From Micromonospora sp. MA102 (GTDB lineage Bacteria > Actinomycetota > Actinomycetes > Mycobacteriales > Micromonosporaceae): a DNA stretch of 64,000 nucleotides. The notes under the pieces were generated by a model that ran no database searches, was not told the origin of the DNA, and saw only the letters and a program-made list of their open reading frames with translations. The DNA is taken from the NCBI RefSeq assembly GCF_025460765.1, contig NZ_JAMWEG010000011.1, positions 144,654 through 208,653 on the forward strand, read 5' to 3'. Numbering within the stretch: position 1 is the stretch's first letter; every line of letters starts with the position of its first letter. A program made the position numbers and the translations under genes. Shown here piece by piece: positions 25,432-33,538 of this stretch.

Positions 25432-26027
25432 TAGCTGTACGTCGGCCGGAAAGTGAACCCCTTCGGATCAACAACACCCCGCTCCGCTATCGTCGCTGCC
25501 TCGCTCTCGGTCACCTGCAGCCACCGCTGTGCCGCATGGAACCTCATCTGGTTTTGACGGCGGGCGCCCAGCACGGTGATGAGGAGCGCCTCGACTTCGC
25601 GGATAACGGTCTCGTCCGTGCTTGGGACCGGACGATCACGATGGTTCATGACCTTCCAACCCTCGAGCTCTCCCTCCACCACGTCGTCGAAGGAGAACCA
25701 GCAGAAGCGAGACCATGTGCCACCGAGATGATCTGAGCGGTGGTCCTTGAGGCGGCCTCCGAGTCCCCCGCGACCGCGCGCCAAGCCGACGTACACCGGG
25801 CCGAAATCGTCAAAAAGGATGTAGACACCGCGAGCTCGCCGGAAGTCGCAGAGGCGGATGGTCCCCGCGTTCCGGTGCTGGCGACCGAGCAACTGCCAGG
25901 CGCTCGGACCTGAGCCGGGGCTCCAGGAGACCTCATCGGCGTCCCAGAACATGCCAAAGGCGCCAAACAGGTGTCCACCGTTGGTCGGCATCAAGTGATC
26001 ATCGCACCGTCGATGGCAGGGCAACAC
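25428..26027 (-). CDS. GIY-YIG domain protein, up to 199 aa
   Basis: A GIY-YIG nuclease fold is visible: RGVYILFDDF (66-75), GPVYVGLARG (76-85), then Arg92 within GRLKDHRSDH and a later acidic helix (VIREVEALLITVLG, Glu144/Glu146). This is the order of the motifs in UvrC-like and homing nucleases, although the first motif reads GVY rather than GIY. The GTG at 26027 gives 199 aa; the ATG at 25991 gives 187 aa and is equally likely. It lies 6 bp after a possible 73-aa gene and overlaps copy 1 of the Cys/His gene. It probably cuts DNA, perhaps as defence or mobile-element cargo; the target is unknown. Confidence 0.75.
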   Translation of the reverse strand: MLPCHRRCDDHLMPTNGGHLFGAFGMFWDADEVSWSPGSGPSAWQLLGRQHRNAGTIRLCDFRRARGVYILFDDFGPVYVGLARGRGGLGGRLKDHRSDHLGGTWSRFCWFSFDDVVEGELEGWKVMNHRDRPVPSTDETVIREVEALLITVLGARRQNQMRFHAAQRWLQVTESEAATIAERGVVDPKGFTFRPTYSY

Positions 26028-26033
26028 CCCACG

Positions 26034-26255
26034 TTAGATCAAAGCCTGGTCACCGCCGGCTGTTCGTGGTGCCAGCGGCTCATATGGTTGCCGTGGGCCG
26101 ATCTCGGACTCACGCCGCAGCGCAGCCTGGCGCTTCGACACCTGGCGCCGGAACTCGTTGATGGTGGCAACGGCAACCTCGGCTGTCACCAACCATCCTT
26201 CCGCCTGGTCGTAGTCGGGCGCGGCGTTGATCGGAATTCCATCGAGCATGACCAT
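26034..26255 (-). CDS. Possible small protein upstream of the GIY-YIG gene, 73 aa
   Basis: The ATG at 26255 gives a plausible 73-aa protein with a helical core (AEGWLVTAEVAVATINEFRR, then QVSKRQAALRRES). It ends 6 bp before the possible GTG of the GIY-YIG gene, so the two could be co-transcribed. No family recognised. The stretch between it and copy 2 (26256-26476) holds nothing I can call. Confidence 0.4.
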   Translation of the reverse strand: MVMLDGIPINAAPDYDQAEGWLVTAEVAVATINEFRRQVSKRQAALRRESEIGPRQPYEPLAPRTAGGDQALI

Positions 26256-26476
26256 GCCGTTGTCTATGCGATGACGACCAGGGTAAGCGTTAAGCCCTTA
26301 TCCTGCTTGGTCGGCTGGCCCGCAGAGACTTACGGATGCGATCGAGGGATGCGGGCTTTGTGGCGGCTCCTATCTGGCTGTGACGGTCACCCATCACGAT
26401 CCCACAGGAGGCGGAAAAGGCGAGCACGTCGACAGCCGGCAAGAGCCGCTGTCGCCGAGGACCAGCACTCGATCCC

Positions 26477-26697
26477 TCACCTGTGGAGGCGACGAACGCA
26501 GGGGCCATCGTGGTCAGGGCGGAGCAGGCAGCGCCGCCGCTGGGTAATCAGTGCATCGCAGAACACACAACGGCATACGTTCTGATCGTCCTGCGCGGAT
26601 ATGGCGATCCGCCCGGTTCGGTCTTCGGCAGGACGAGCAGCAGGAGCCGACCACCACGGCGCTGCGCGGCGGGCAGGTCGGCGACGGCAGATGGCAC
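26477..26697 (-). pseudogene. Small Cys/His protein, copy 2, frameshifted
   Basis: Two minus-strand frames together match copy 3. From the GTG at 26697 the frame reads VPSAVADLPAAQR, then LVLPKTEPGG. After about 26615 the match continues in another frame as ISAQDDQNV, then CVFCDAL and CLLRPDHDGPC to the stop at 26477. Alignment with copy 3 shows one base fewer just after the EPGG codons, so a 1-bp deletion is the simplest explanation. It is more diverged than copy 1 and therefore older. An 84-aa frame from 26731 keeps the cysteines, so expression of a shortened protein cannot be excluded. Confidence 0.6.
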
Positions 26698-26770
26698 CTT
26701 CCGTCGAGTCGTCGGCCCTCGCCTCGCTCATTGCGGGTAACGCCGCCGATTGCCCCTGGCGTCAAAGCGT

Positions 26771-28756
26771 TCAGTCAGTCTCGTCGCCCGGAGCTTCGTC
26801 GCTGGTATCGCGGTCCTCGCGCTCTGGGGCGAACGCCTCGGGAGCCTCGTCACCGCCGCTCAGTTCCCCGGCATCGACGTCCCGCTGCGCCCGCTTGCCC
26901 ATGACCAGCTCCACCAGTTCGAGCAGCGCCCGTCGGCGGGCGAGGAAGAAGCGCTGAAAGTTGGCGGCCCGGAGGGCCGCCGTGTCGATCAGATGGGCGC
27001 CGATGATGCCGTCCAGCTCTTCGGCGGTGATGCCGGCGGCTGCTTCCAGTTTCGGCACGTAGCTCGCCGGCGATGCGCCCCCGATCAGCCGGTTCGTCTT
27101 CGCCGCCAACGGCGTCTTGTTGACGATGCTCTCGCGCAGGTTCGGGTTGATCTTGTTGTCGTCGCACCACTTCTTCGGAAAGACGTGGTGGATGTCAACA
27201 TCGAGGGCCACGTACTGGGTGTGGTCGAAGGTCTGGTTGAAGCGCCAGTCCTTCGCTCCGCGGGCCATGAGCAGCGCATGCAGGCCCTTGTAGGCGGCGG
27301 ACTGACGAGTGCGCAGTGACAGTAGCCGCGACTCCGCGAAGGTGGCCGCCGACACCGTGACCGGTAGTTCCGCCGTGTCACCGGACACTGCCGCCCGGGC
27401 CCACGCCGGAACCTGGTCGACGTCGCGGGCGAATCTGGTCTCGGTGGCACCGCCGTAGAGCTCACCCAGGATCCCGCACCAAAACCATTGGCGCAGCCGA
27501 TTCCGGACGCCGTGCACGTCCGCGTCCTCGCCGAGGATCACCCGGATCACGGCCAGCGGCACCAGCTGGGTCGGGTACGGGATGTCGCGCGCCCGGTGAA
27601 TATGCTCATCCCTGAGGAACTGCGCCACCCACACCAGCGCCGCCCGGACCTTCTCGGCCCACGGCAGGTACTGGCGTAGCTCCAGGCGGAGCACGTCCTC
27701 CTTGCGGGCGGAGGTGAACGAGCTGCCGTTCGCGGTCACGAGCAAGGTGACCGCCTGGAGGAAGTCGGTGTTGCGGATGCCCTGCAGCACCGGATGCGCA
27801 GTGATGACCTGCTCGGTGAGTTGCCAGTCGTCGTTGAGGCGGAAGTCGTCGCCGTGCTCTGCGAAGTAGGCTGCGTCGCCGGCGAACGTCGCGGTCAGCA
27901 ACTCGAAGACGTTGAGCGGCAGGCCCCCGGTATTCACCTTTTCGAAGACCGTGGCAACCGCGCCCTTGGTCGTAAGTCTGTCGAGCTCGATAGCAGGAAT
28001 CTCGTAGCTCTGCATCGGCGTGAGGATCTCGGCCTGGAAACGCTGGATCAGAGCTATTCGCTCGGCCGCGTCCCCGGTTGCACCCGGGAACTGCCACAGC
28101 CAGTCGAGCTGACCCGGCTGGTCGTACACCAGGCGGAACGGGAAGTAGCCCTGCTTGCGTTCCTTCTCCGGCGTCGACACGTCGAGCTTGACGTCCTTAC
28201 CGAAGTTGGTCCGCTCGATGCCATCACCAGGCAGCGCGACCACGGCCTCATCCCGACGAGCCGGATCCGCGAGCGCCCGCACAATGTTGATGTAGAACCG
28301 TCGCATGACCTGCTTCTTCCGGGCATCCTCGGTGTCGACCACCCCGGTCCCGGTCAGCGACTGGTAGAGCGACGTCAGCCGCTGTTGACCGTCGAGCAGG
28401 AGAAGGTCCGGCTCGGTCTTTCCGGTCTCGGGCGCCGTCCCCTCAAGCGCCTTCGGCTTGAACCGCACCTGATCGTTGCCGGTCTGCAGCAGCATGAGTA
28501 CGCCGAGCGGGTGACCGAGGGTGACGGTAACGAGCAGGGACCTGATCCGTTCCTCGTCCCACTTGTATCCACGCTGGAAGTCCGGTAGCTGAATCATGCC
28601 GTTGCCGGCTTGTTCCAGAAGCTTGAACAGCTTGTACTGCGGCGTCTGGAACCCCACGATGCTCCCCACAAGATCGATCGTCTTGCTGGTCAGGCTACCG
28701 GGAGACAGGTCGTTGCGCCGTCCCACGAAGGGCCAGGAGTTCAGCGGGAGAGGCAT
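26771..28756 (-). CDS. DUF262/DUF1524 (GmrSD-like) protein, 661 aa
   Basis: The N-terminal DUF262 domain shows IQLPDFQRGYKWDEE (55-69) and the DGQQR motif (122-126) of ParB/Srx-type nucleotide-binding proteins. The C-terminal DUF1524 HNH-type nuclease motif DIHHVFPKKW lies around 520-540, followed by the N/K-rich stretch NKTPLAAKTNRLIGG. Fused DUF262-DUF1524 proteins form the GmrSD/SspE-like group of nucleotide-stimulated, modification-dependent restriction enzymes that attack phage DNA with modified bases or respond to DNA modification. The 661-aa length and both active-site motifs look intact. It stands alone between copies 2 and 3 of the Cys/His gene, as if it were an exchangeable cargo. 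An acidic tail ends the protein. Confidence 0.85.
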   Translation of the reverse strand: MPLPLNSWPFVGRRNDLSPGSLTSKTIDLVGSIVGFQTPQYKLFKLLEQAGNGMIQLPDFQRGYKWDEERIRSLLVTVTLGHPLGVLMLLQTGNDQVRFKPKALEGTAPETGKTEPDLLLLDGQQRLTSLYQSLTGTGVVDTEDARKKQVMRRFYINIVRALADPARRDEAVVALPGDGIERTNFGKDVKLDVSTPEKERKQGYFPFRLVYDQPGQLDWLWQFPGATGDAAERIALIQRFQAEILTPMQSYEIPAIELDRLTTKGAVATVFEKVNTGGLPLNVFELLTATFAGDAAYFAEHGDDFRLNDDWQLTEQVITAHPVLQGIRNTDFLQAVTLLVTANGSSFTSARKEDVLRLELRQYLPWAEKVRAALVWVAQFLRDEHIHRARDIPYPTQLVPLAVIRVILGEDADVHGVRNRLRQWFWCGILGELYGGATETRFARDVDQVPAWARAAVSGDTAELPVTVSAATFAESRLLSLRTRQSAAYKGLHALLMARGAKDWRFNQTFDHTQYVALDVDIHHVFPKKWCDDNKINPNLRESIVNKTPLAAKTNRLIGGASPASYVPKLEAAAGITAEELDGIIGAHLIDTAALRAANFQRFFLARRRALLELVELVMGKRAQRDVDAGELSGGDEAPEAFAPEREDRDTSDEAPGDETD

Positions 28757-28840
28757 ACAGATGCTCGATCCCAGGCTAAGCCGGCAGGACGGGCCAGGCC
28801 GGCAGCCCGCTCGCCACGGCTCTGCTGGCGCATCAGGCGG

Positions 28841-29092
28841 TCACCGTCGCAGGCGGCGTGAGCAGGGGCCGTCGTGATCGGTGCGGAGCAGGCAGCGCCG
28901 GCCGCCGGGCATCAGCGCATCGCAGAAGACCCAGTGGCGTACGTTCTGGTCGTCCTCGGCGGAGACGGTGGTCCCGCCCGGTTCGGTCTGCGGCAGGACG
29001 AGCAGCCAGCGGCCGATCACCCGGGCCAGGCGCTGCGCGGCGGGCAGGTCGGCGGCGACGACCGGCAGGTGGATGACGTACCGCTGCCTCAC
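28841..29092 (-). CDS. Small Cys/His (putative zinc-binding) protein, copy 3, intact, 83 aa
   Basis: Full-length member of the three-copy family. The GTG at 29092 overlaps the stop of the DivIVA-like gene (GTGA), so it is the third gene of a coupled trio. Residues 1-30 form a strand-helix segment (YVIHLPVVAADLPAAQRLAR). IGRWLLVLPQTEPGG follows, then a His-Trp-Val-Phe-Cys motif with two further Cys and a His near the C-terminus that could bind one zinc. Such trios with a nearby GntR regulator are familiar from actinobacterial integrative conjugative elements, so a role in element biology is inferred. No enzymatic motif. Confidence 0.65.
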   Translation of the reverse strand: MRQRYVIHLPVVAADLPAAQRLARVIGRWLLVLPQTEPGGTTVSAEDDQNVRHWVFCDALMPGGRRCLLRTDHDGPCSRRLRR

Positions 29093-29388
29093 CGCTGGTG
29101 TCCCCGGACGTCGCGGACGCGAGCCTGGTCGGACTGCCAGCGGCGCAGCGCGGCCTTGATCCGCATGGTTTCCAGGCGGCTGGCGGTGAGTTCCGCGTAG
29201 ACGGCGGCCATGTCGCCGGCGACCTGCTCGAGAAAGGCATAGACCTCGCCGGGGTCGAGGCCCCGACGTCCGATCCCGACCGGCTGGAAGCGGCGCTCAC
29301 GCACCTGCCACGGCAGCAGACTGGTGTAAGCGCCGGAGCGGTAGGTCGCTCCGCTCCCCCGGGCCGGTCGCTGGTTGCGGACGATCAT
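29089..29388 (-). CDS. Small DivIVA-like domain protein, 99 aa
   Basis: The ATG at 29388 overlaps the preceding stop (ATGA) and fixes the start; the longer frame to 29550 is a shadow of the upstream gene. The core RERRFQPVGIGRRGLDPGEV, then YAFLEQVAGDMAAVYAEL, matches the DivIVA N-terminal pattern (FxxxRRGxDPxEVxxFL plus a coiled coil), which in full-length proteins targets curved membranes and organises polar growth. Here only a short coiled coil follows (LETMRIKAALRRWQSDQ). Stand-alone mini-DivIVA proteins are typical of actinobacterial mobile elements. It is coupled on both sides with the 98-aa and 83-aa genes. Confidence 0.65.
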   Translation of the reverse strand: MIVRNQRPARGSGATYRSGAYTSLLPWQVRERRFQPVGIGRRGLDPGEVYAFLEQVAGDMAAVYAELTASRLETMRIKAALRRWQSDQARVRDVRGHQR

Positions 29389-29681
29389 GCCGCTGGCCTC
29401 CTCTCCATCGGATGTGGATGGGTGGGGCCACCCGCCCACCCCGTACGAGCGGACCCACCCGGCCCTGCACACTGGTGAGGCACCGGAGCCGCCCGCCACC
29501 GCTCGGGGCGCTCGTAGACGAGCGCGCCATCGCACCGCGAGGTCACCCACCCATCAGGTACGACGTCCTCCCCTATCGACCGCGGGTAGCGGCCCGGCAC
29601 GTCTCCGTGCGGTACGACCTGCCCGGTCAGGTCCACTGCGGGACTCCCCGGCCGCAAGAACCACTTCCACCGCCTTCCCAT
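29385..29681 (-). CDS. First gene of the coupled trio, 98 aa, unknown function
   Basis: The ATG at 29681 starts a 98-aa protein (MGRRWKWFLRPGSPAVDLTG, then PDGWVTSRCDGALVYERPER) that ends in ATGA overlap with the DivIVA-like gene. The coupling supports it as real. The N-terminus is basic and Trp-rich; the rest has few hydrophobic residues and no motif. It is divergent to the GntR gene at 29796, and the candidate operator at 29726-29748 lies between, so the trio may be controlled by that repressor. Confidence 0.5.
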   Translation of the reverse strand: MGRRWKWFLRPGSPAVDLTGQVVPHGDVPGRYPRSIGEDVVPDGWVTSRCDGALVYERPERWRAAPVPHQCAGPGGSARTGWAGGPTHPHPMERRPAA

Positions 29682-29725
29682 GCGCCTCCCGTCCTCCCCG
29701 CTGTTCCTGCAGGAAGTCTAGCACG

Positions 29726-29748
29726 CCTATAAAGCCTGTAAAGATAGG
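29726..29748. promoter_or_regulatory. Inverted repeat in the divergent GntR/trio promoter region
   Basis: CCTAT (29726-29730) and ATAGG (29744-29748) flank an AT-richer centre (aaagcctgtaaag), giving a 23-bp imperfect dyad 47 bp upstream of the GntR start. Such sites are typical of GntR-family autoregulation; function inferred from position. Confidence 0.45.
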
Positions 29749-29795
29749 CAGGGGATGCTTTACTCGCTTCTCTCTACGACTGCTTTGCTGGCCGT

Positions 29796-30032
29796 ATGCC
29801 GTACGCCCAGCCGCTCTGGCGCCAGATCAGGGATGATCTCCGCGCGAAGATCCGGACTGGCATCTACCCGCCCGGGAGCAAGCTCCCGTCGGCTCGCCTC
29901 CTGGCTGAGGAGTACGACACGAGTCACGTCACGGTGCGACGCGCCTTGGACTCGATGATTGAGTTGGGTGAGCTTGTGGGCCGCATGGGCATCGGTGTTT
30001 TCGTTGCCGATACGTCAGAGCAAGACTCATAG
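29796..30032 (+). CDS. Short GntR-family repressor, 78 aa
   Basis: The protein is essentially one GntR winged helix: WRQIRDDLRAKIRTGIYPPG, then KLPSARLLAEEYDTSHVTVR and LGELVGRMGIGVFV. No effector domain follows, as in KorSA-like regulators of pSAM2-type integrative elements. It probably represses its own promoter and the divergent trio through the dyad at 29726-29748. It ends convergently with the DUF6308 pseudogene, overlapping it by 6 bp. The small size is normal for this subgroup. Confidence 0.8.
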   Translation: MPYAQPLWRQIRDDLRAKIRTGIYPPGSKLPSARLLAEEYDTSHVTVRRALDSMIELGELVGRMGIGVFVADTSEQDS

Positions 30033-30704
30033 GCTCGGACCAAAGTCCAGCAAACCGGAACAGCCCCGGGGCTGATGATCGCCCTCGTGCCGCATCCAGA
30101 AGACGATGTCGAAAACGCGAATGTCGGAAACCTGGGTCGGGACACCGGCCTGGACCCGGAGATTCTGCAACTTCCGAGCCAGAAGAAGGTCCTCGGCCCG
30201 GAGTTGTTCGTGAAGCCACAGCCAGAACCCACGGCGACCGCGTAGCGCGCACGCCACGACATCGTCGTAGACCGGCACGAGCCTCGGACGTTTGCGGGCG
30301 AGGAGCTTACCAGCGAGGGCCTTCTTTACGCCCTTCCGGCGTGTCAGCAGTTGCCACGCGCGGTCCGCGGGACCGCCGTTCTCGATTTATGTTCGAGCCC
30401 TCTTGTCGCTCAGGTCCACACCAATCGGGATCTTGCACAGCTCGTCGCTGATCCGCTGACCAAGATCGCCCTGCAGGAGGTCGAGGGCAACCCCGGGTGG
30501 GAAGCGCGCGTTCAGCAGCTCGACGGCGATCAGGTCCTCGGTGGTCACCGCGTCCCGGTGCAGGGCCTTTGAGCTGCCGCCCAACGCCTCAAACTGGCTG
30601 CCGGTGAAAGCCCCCGGCGAAAAATAGCGCCGCAAGTCGGTGACGGAAAGCTCCTCATCGAGCACCGTCATGATGTCGGGCAGTCCAACCCAACCGGACG
30701 TCAT
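30027..30704 (-). pseudogene. DUF6308-like gene interrupted by an in-frame TAA
   Basis: The ATG at 30704 overlaps the stop of the PD-(D/E)XK-RAMA gene (ATGA). The frame runs to a TAA at 30387-30389 (…PIGVDLSDKRART), then continues in the same frame without another stop to 30027 (IENGGPADRAWQLLTRRKGV, RLVPVYDDVVACAL, FDIVFWMRH). Both parts together match what I recall of DUF6308 (about 210-220 aa), so one nonsense mutation, readthrough or a sequencing error splits it. The second part could restart at a GTG (30278). The family is of unknown function and is often found near restriction or defence genes. Confidence 0.65.
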
Positions 30705-31849
30705 CGCCGCCTCCCAGTCGCCACGCGACGACGGATTTCCTTGAGCGTGACCACGTCACCCGTCACCGCATCCTGCGCCTGCCAGAAATCGAGTCCGTCG
30801 GTCGCCTTGCGGCTGTCAGTGATATCTCGGCCATGGATCGCGATCTTCACTGCCTCCCCCGCGCTTGAGGGCGAGTTGTGAACCTCCCCGCGGTACCGGA
30901 CCCGGCCATCCGCCAGCAGCTCCGCGGTGTGTTGCTCACCGAGGTAGCGGCCGAAGAGCTTGGTGCCCGGCCGCAGCCGCCCGGCGGCGAGGAGATCCAC
31001 GAGCTTCAGCCTCCGTTCTTCCGGCGTCACGCGTGTCGAGGCTTGTGTCGAGCCTCTCGTCATCGGCGGCTGATACGCCGGTATCACAGGGACCGGCTCG
31101 GACACGCTCTGCTGAACGGCAGCCTCGTGCGCCTTTGGCGGAGAGGGTCGCCGCTGGGCCGGCGCGGTGACTGCCGCCGACATCGGAAAGTTGAAGCTGG
31201 CCCGTGCGCGGATCAGGCTCTGCCGGATCTCCTCGCGGCTTAGCCGCGGCATCCGGCTATCAAGCAGGTCGACCAGTTCGGATGCTGGGTCCAACCCAGC
31301 GAACAGGTCCGTCAGCTCTGTGTGGACCTGCCGGTCGACGAAGAAGCCCTTCCACAGGTCCTCGATCCGGTTGTCACCCATGTTCTGCTTGCTGAGCAGG
31401 CCCAACAACTCAAGGGCCGCGTCGACGTCGTCCTCCAAGCGGACCGCCCGGAAGAGCTTGTGCTCGATGGGCACGGGCGCATGCGCGTTGTAGACACGCC
31501 ACTCCGCGCCGTCGGTCAAGGCAACCCACTCCACCCCGGCCATCGTCGCGTAACCGATCGTTTGGTTGGCCCAGCGCGGATCGTCGAGGTTTTCGCCCAG
31601 CCCTTTGGCTTCGATGAATAGCCGTGGTGTACGCAACAGCAGCAGAGCGTAGTCCACAGGATTGTCAACGCCTCGCCGCCGGTACTCACGGTGCACCTCG
31701 TCCGGGTCAAACAGATCCCAACCCAGCGCCCCGATGATCGGCTCGATGAGCCCGGCCTTGGTGTTCTGCTCACCGATGCGCTGGTGTTGCCGGCGGAACC
31801 GCGCCACTCGCTCGACACACTGCTTGACCGCATCTTCCAGTTCGAACAT
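30701..31849 (-). CDS. PD-(D/E)XK nuclease-like protein with C-terminal RAMA domain, 382 aa
   Basis: The N-terminal 130 residues carry a type I HsdR-like nuclease core: NTKAGLIEPII (Glu36), PVDYALLL (Asp66), LFIEAKGLG (Glu80, Lys82) and a Gln in NQTIGYA (96). A helical middle and Pro-rich linker lead to a C-terminal domain (LVDLLAAGRLRPGTKLFGRY, VRYRGEVHNSPSSAGEAVKI) of the RAMA type, known beside restriction and modification enzymes and thought to recognise modified DNA. Reader plus nuclease would make a modification-sensing endonuclease. It overlaps the DUF6308 gene and follows the kinase gene by 10 bp on the same strand, tying it to the restriction locus. Confidence 0.75.
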   Translation of the reverse strand: MFELEDAVKQCVERVARFRRQHQRIGEQNTKAGLIEPIIGALGWDLFDPDEVHREYRRRGVDNPVDYALLLLRTPRLFIEAKGLGENLDDPRWANQTIGYATMAGVEWVALTDGAEWRVYNAHAPVPIEHKLFRAVRLEDDVDAALELLGLLSKQNMGDNRIEDLWKGFFVDRQVHTELTDLFAGLDPASELVDLLDSRMPRLSREEIRQSLIRARASFNFPMSAAVTAPAQRRPSPPKAHEAAVQQSVSEPVPVIPAYQPPMTRGSTQASTRVTPEERRLKLVDLLAAGRLRPGTKLFGRYLGEQHTAELLADGRVRYRGEVHNSPSSAGEAVKIAIHGRDITDSRKATDGLDFWQAQDAVTGDVVTLKEIRRRVATGRRR

Positions 31850-31859
31850 GCTTCGCCCC

Positions 31860-33521
31860 TCACGCCGTCCCGTGTTGTCCAGCCGTCGTGTCGGCCGACC
31901 CAGGTTTCCCGTCCCCCAGTCGATCCAGGTGAGCCAGCAACGCCTCGATCTCGGCCGCCGGCGCTGACTGCGGCCCGTACAGCGCGCTAACGTCGCGCCA
32001 AAGCCCCTTCAACTGGCGTCGGGCGTCGACGACGTCACCTATGCCAGCGACGAGCATGGCGATCTGCTGCCGTAGCGGGAACAGTTCCGACGAATCGGGT
32101 GGCATCGCCTGCTGCGCTTCGGCAAGGAGTGCCTGCAGTTCACGCAGGGCCTCAGCCGCCTCACCCAGCTCAGCCTGGCAGACCGCGGCCTGCTGCCGGC
32201 ACTGCCAGATCAGCTCCTGGTCCGGCGCGGGCCGTGCTGCCAGGTCGGGAATGAGACGCTGGAACTCCGACAGTGCCTGCCGGAAGGCGCCGGCCAGGAC
32301 ATGCAGGTTCGCCAGGTTGAGCCGCAGCTCCAGAATCCTCGGCTGCTTGGCAGCGTGCCCCTTCCTGACGGGGCGCAGCGCTGATTCGAGCAGCTCGGCA
32401 GCCTGGGTGAATCGCTCCTCCTCTGCCAACGCCCAGACGCGCTCCTCCACCTCGGCCAGCTCGTCGAGAGACGGCGGCTCGGCGCCTTCCGGTGTGGCTC
32501 GAGGCGGGATGATGTCGACGCGGGTCGGTGGCGGCGCCTGCGGCGGCAACGGCCCAAACGGGTACCGGTAGGGCGTCGTCGGGTCGATCCGCTGTCCGTC
32601 GGCGACGGTCAGCGCGAGGTCCTCCGCCAATTCCTCGTCGACCTGGCCAAGTGGCGCCAGCATCTCGTACACCTCAACGGCTGAGACGGGGCGGTGCTGC
32701 GGGTCCTTCGCGAGCAGCCGAACGACGAGCTGCACCAGGCCATCCGGCACGCCGGCGCGATGTTCCTTGATCGACGGGATCGGGTCGTTCAGGTGCCGGT
32801 GCAGCATGCCGAGCGGACTGTCGGCCCGGTATGGCGGGCTGCCGGTCAGCAGCTCGAACAGGACACAGCCGAGGGCATAGAGGTCCGCCCGGGGGCCGAC
32901 GGCGCTGTTGAGCGCCTGCTCGGGTGCCATGTAGGTGGGCGTGCCGAGGGTGTGGCTTGTGGCGGTCAGCCGCGGCACGTCCGCGCCGAGCAGGGCGGCC
33001 ACACCGAAGTCCAGCACCTTGACGGCGCCGGTGGGGGTGACCATCACGTTCTGCGGTTTCAGATCTCGGTGCACCAGGGAGGCGGCGTGCGCGACCGCGA
33101 GCACTGAGCAGATCTGCGCGCCGATGGCGGCGGCCCAGGGTATGGCGAGCCAGCCGCGTTCGGCGATCAGGTCGGAGAGGAGCACACCCGGCACGAGCTG
33201 CATGACGATGTAGAGGTCGTCGTCGTGGTGACCGACGTCGTGGACGCTCGGCACCCCGGGGTGATCGAGCCGAGCGGTGACTCGCGCCTCCCGCATGAAC
33301 CGCTCTACTGCTGTATCTCGTTCGTTCTGAGGGACGGCGAGCTGACGGAGGAACTTGATGGCGACCGGCCTATCCAGCTTCTCGTCGAAGCCGGCCCAGA
33401 CCTCCCCCATGCCGCCGTGGCCGAGCGGGTACGTCAGCTCGTACCGATCGGCTACCCGATCCTGCGCCTCGATCAATTCATCACCATTCGCCTCAGTCGA
33501 CGACCGCGCCTGATACTGCAA
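31860..33521 (-). CDS. Ser/Thr protein kinase in the restriction locus, 553 aa
   Basis: All core kinase motifs are present: Gly loop GHGGMGEVW (34-42), Lys56 in VAIKFL, HRDLKPQN (151-158), DFG (171-173) and APEQ (GTPTYMAPEQAL). It is a Hanks-type kinase of the PknB group. No transmembrane segment is seen, unlike most actinobacterial PknB-type kinases, so it is cytosolic. A Pro-rich linker (around 330-350) leads to a C-terminal helical TPR-like region (ILELRLNLANLHVLAGAF). It lies 17 bp after the HsdM fusion gene and 10 bp before the RAMA nuclease, so it is co-transcribed with restriction genes and may phosphorylate or gate them. Confidence 0.88.
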   Translation of the reverse strand: MQYQARSSTEANGDELIEAQDRVADRYELTYPLGHGGMGEVWAGFDEKLDRPVAIKFLRQLAVPQNERDTAVERFMREARVTARLDHPGVPSVHDVGHHDDDLYIVMQLVPGVLLSDLIAERGWLAIPWAAAIGAQICSVLAVAHAASLVHRDLKPQNVMVTPTGAVKVLDFGVAALLGADVPRLTATSHTLGTPTYMAPEQALNSAVGPRADLYALGCVLFELLTGSPPYRADSPLGMLHRHLNDPIPSIKEHRAGVPDGLVQLVVRLLAKDPQHRPVSAVEVYEMLAPLGQVDEELAEDLALTVADGQRIDPTTPYRYPFGPLPPQAPPPTRVDIIPPRATPEGAEPPSLDELAEVEERVWALAEEERFTQAAELLESALRPVRKGHAAKQPRILELRLNLANLHVLAGAFRQALSEFQRLIPDLAARPAPDQELIWQCRQQAAVCQAELGEAAEALRELQALLAEAQQAMPPDSSELFPLRQQIAMLVAGIGDVVDARRQLKGLWRDVSALYGPQSAPAAEIEALLAHLDRLGDGKPGSADTTAGQHGTA

Positions 33522-33538
33522 TCGGCATCTTAGAGCGC

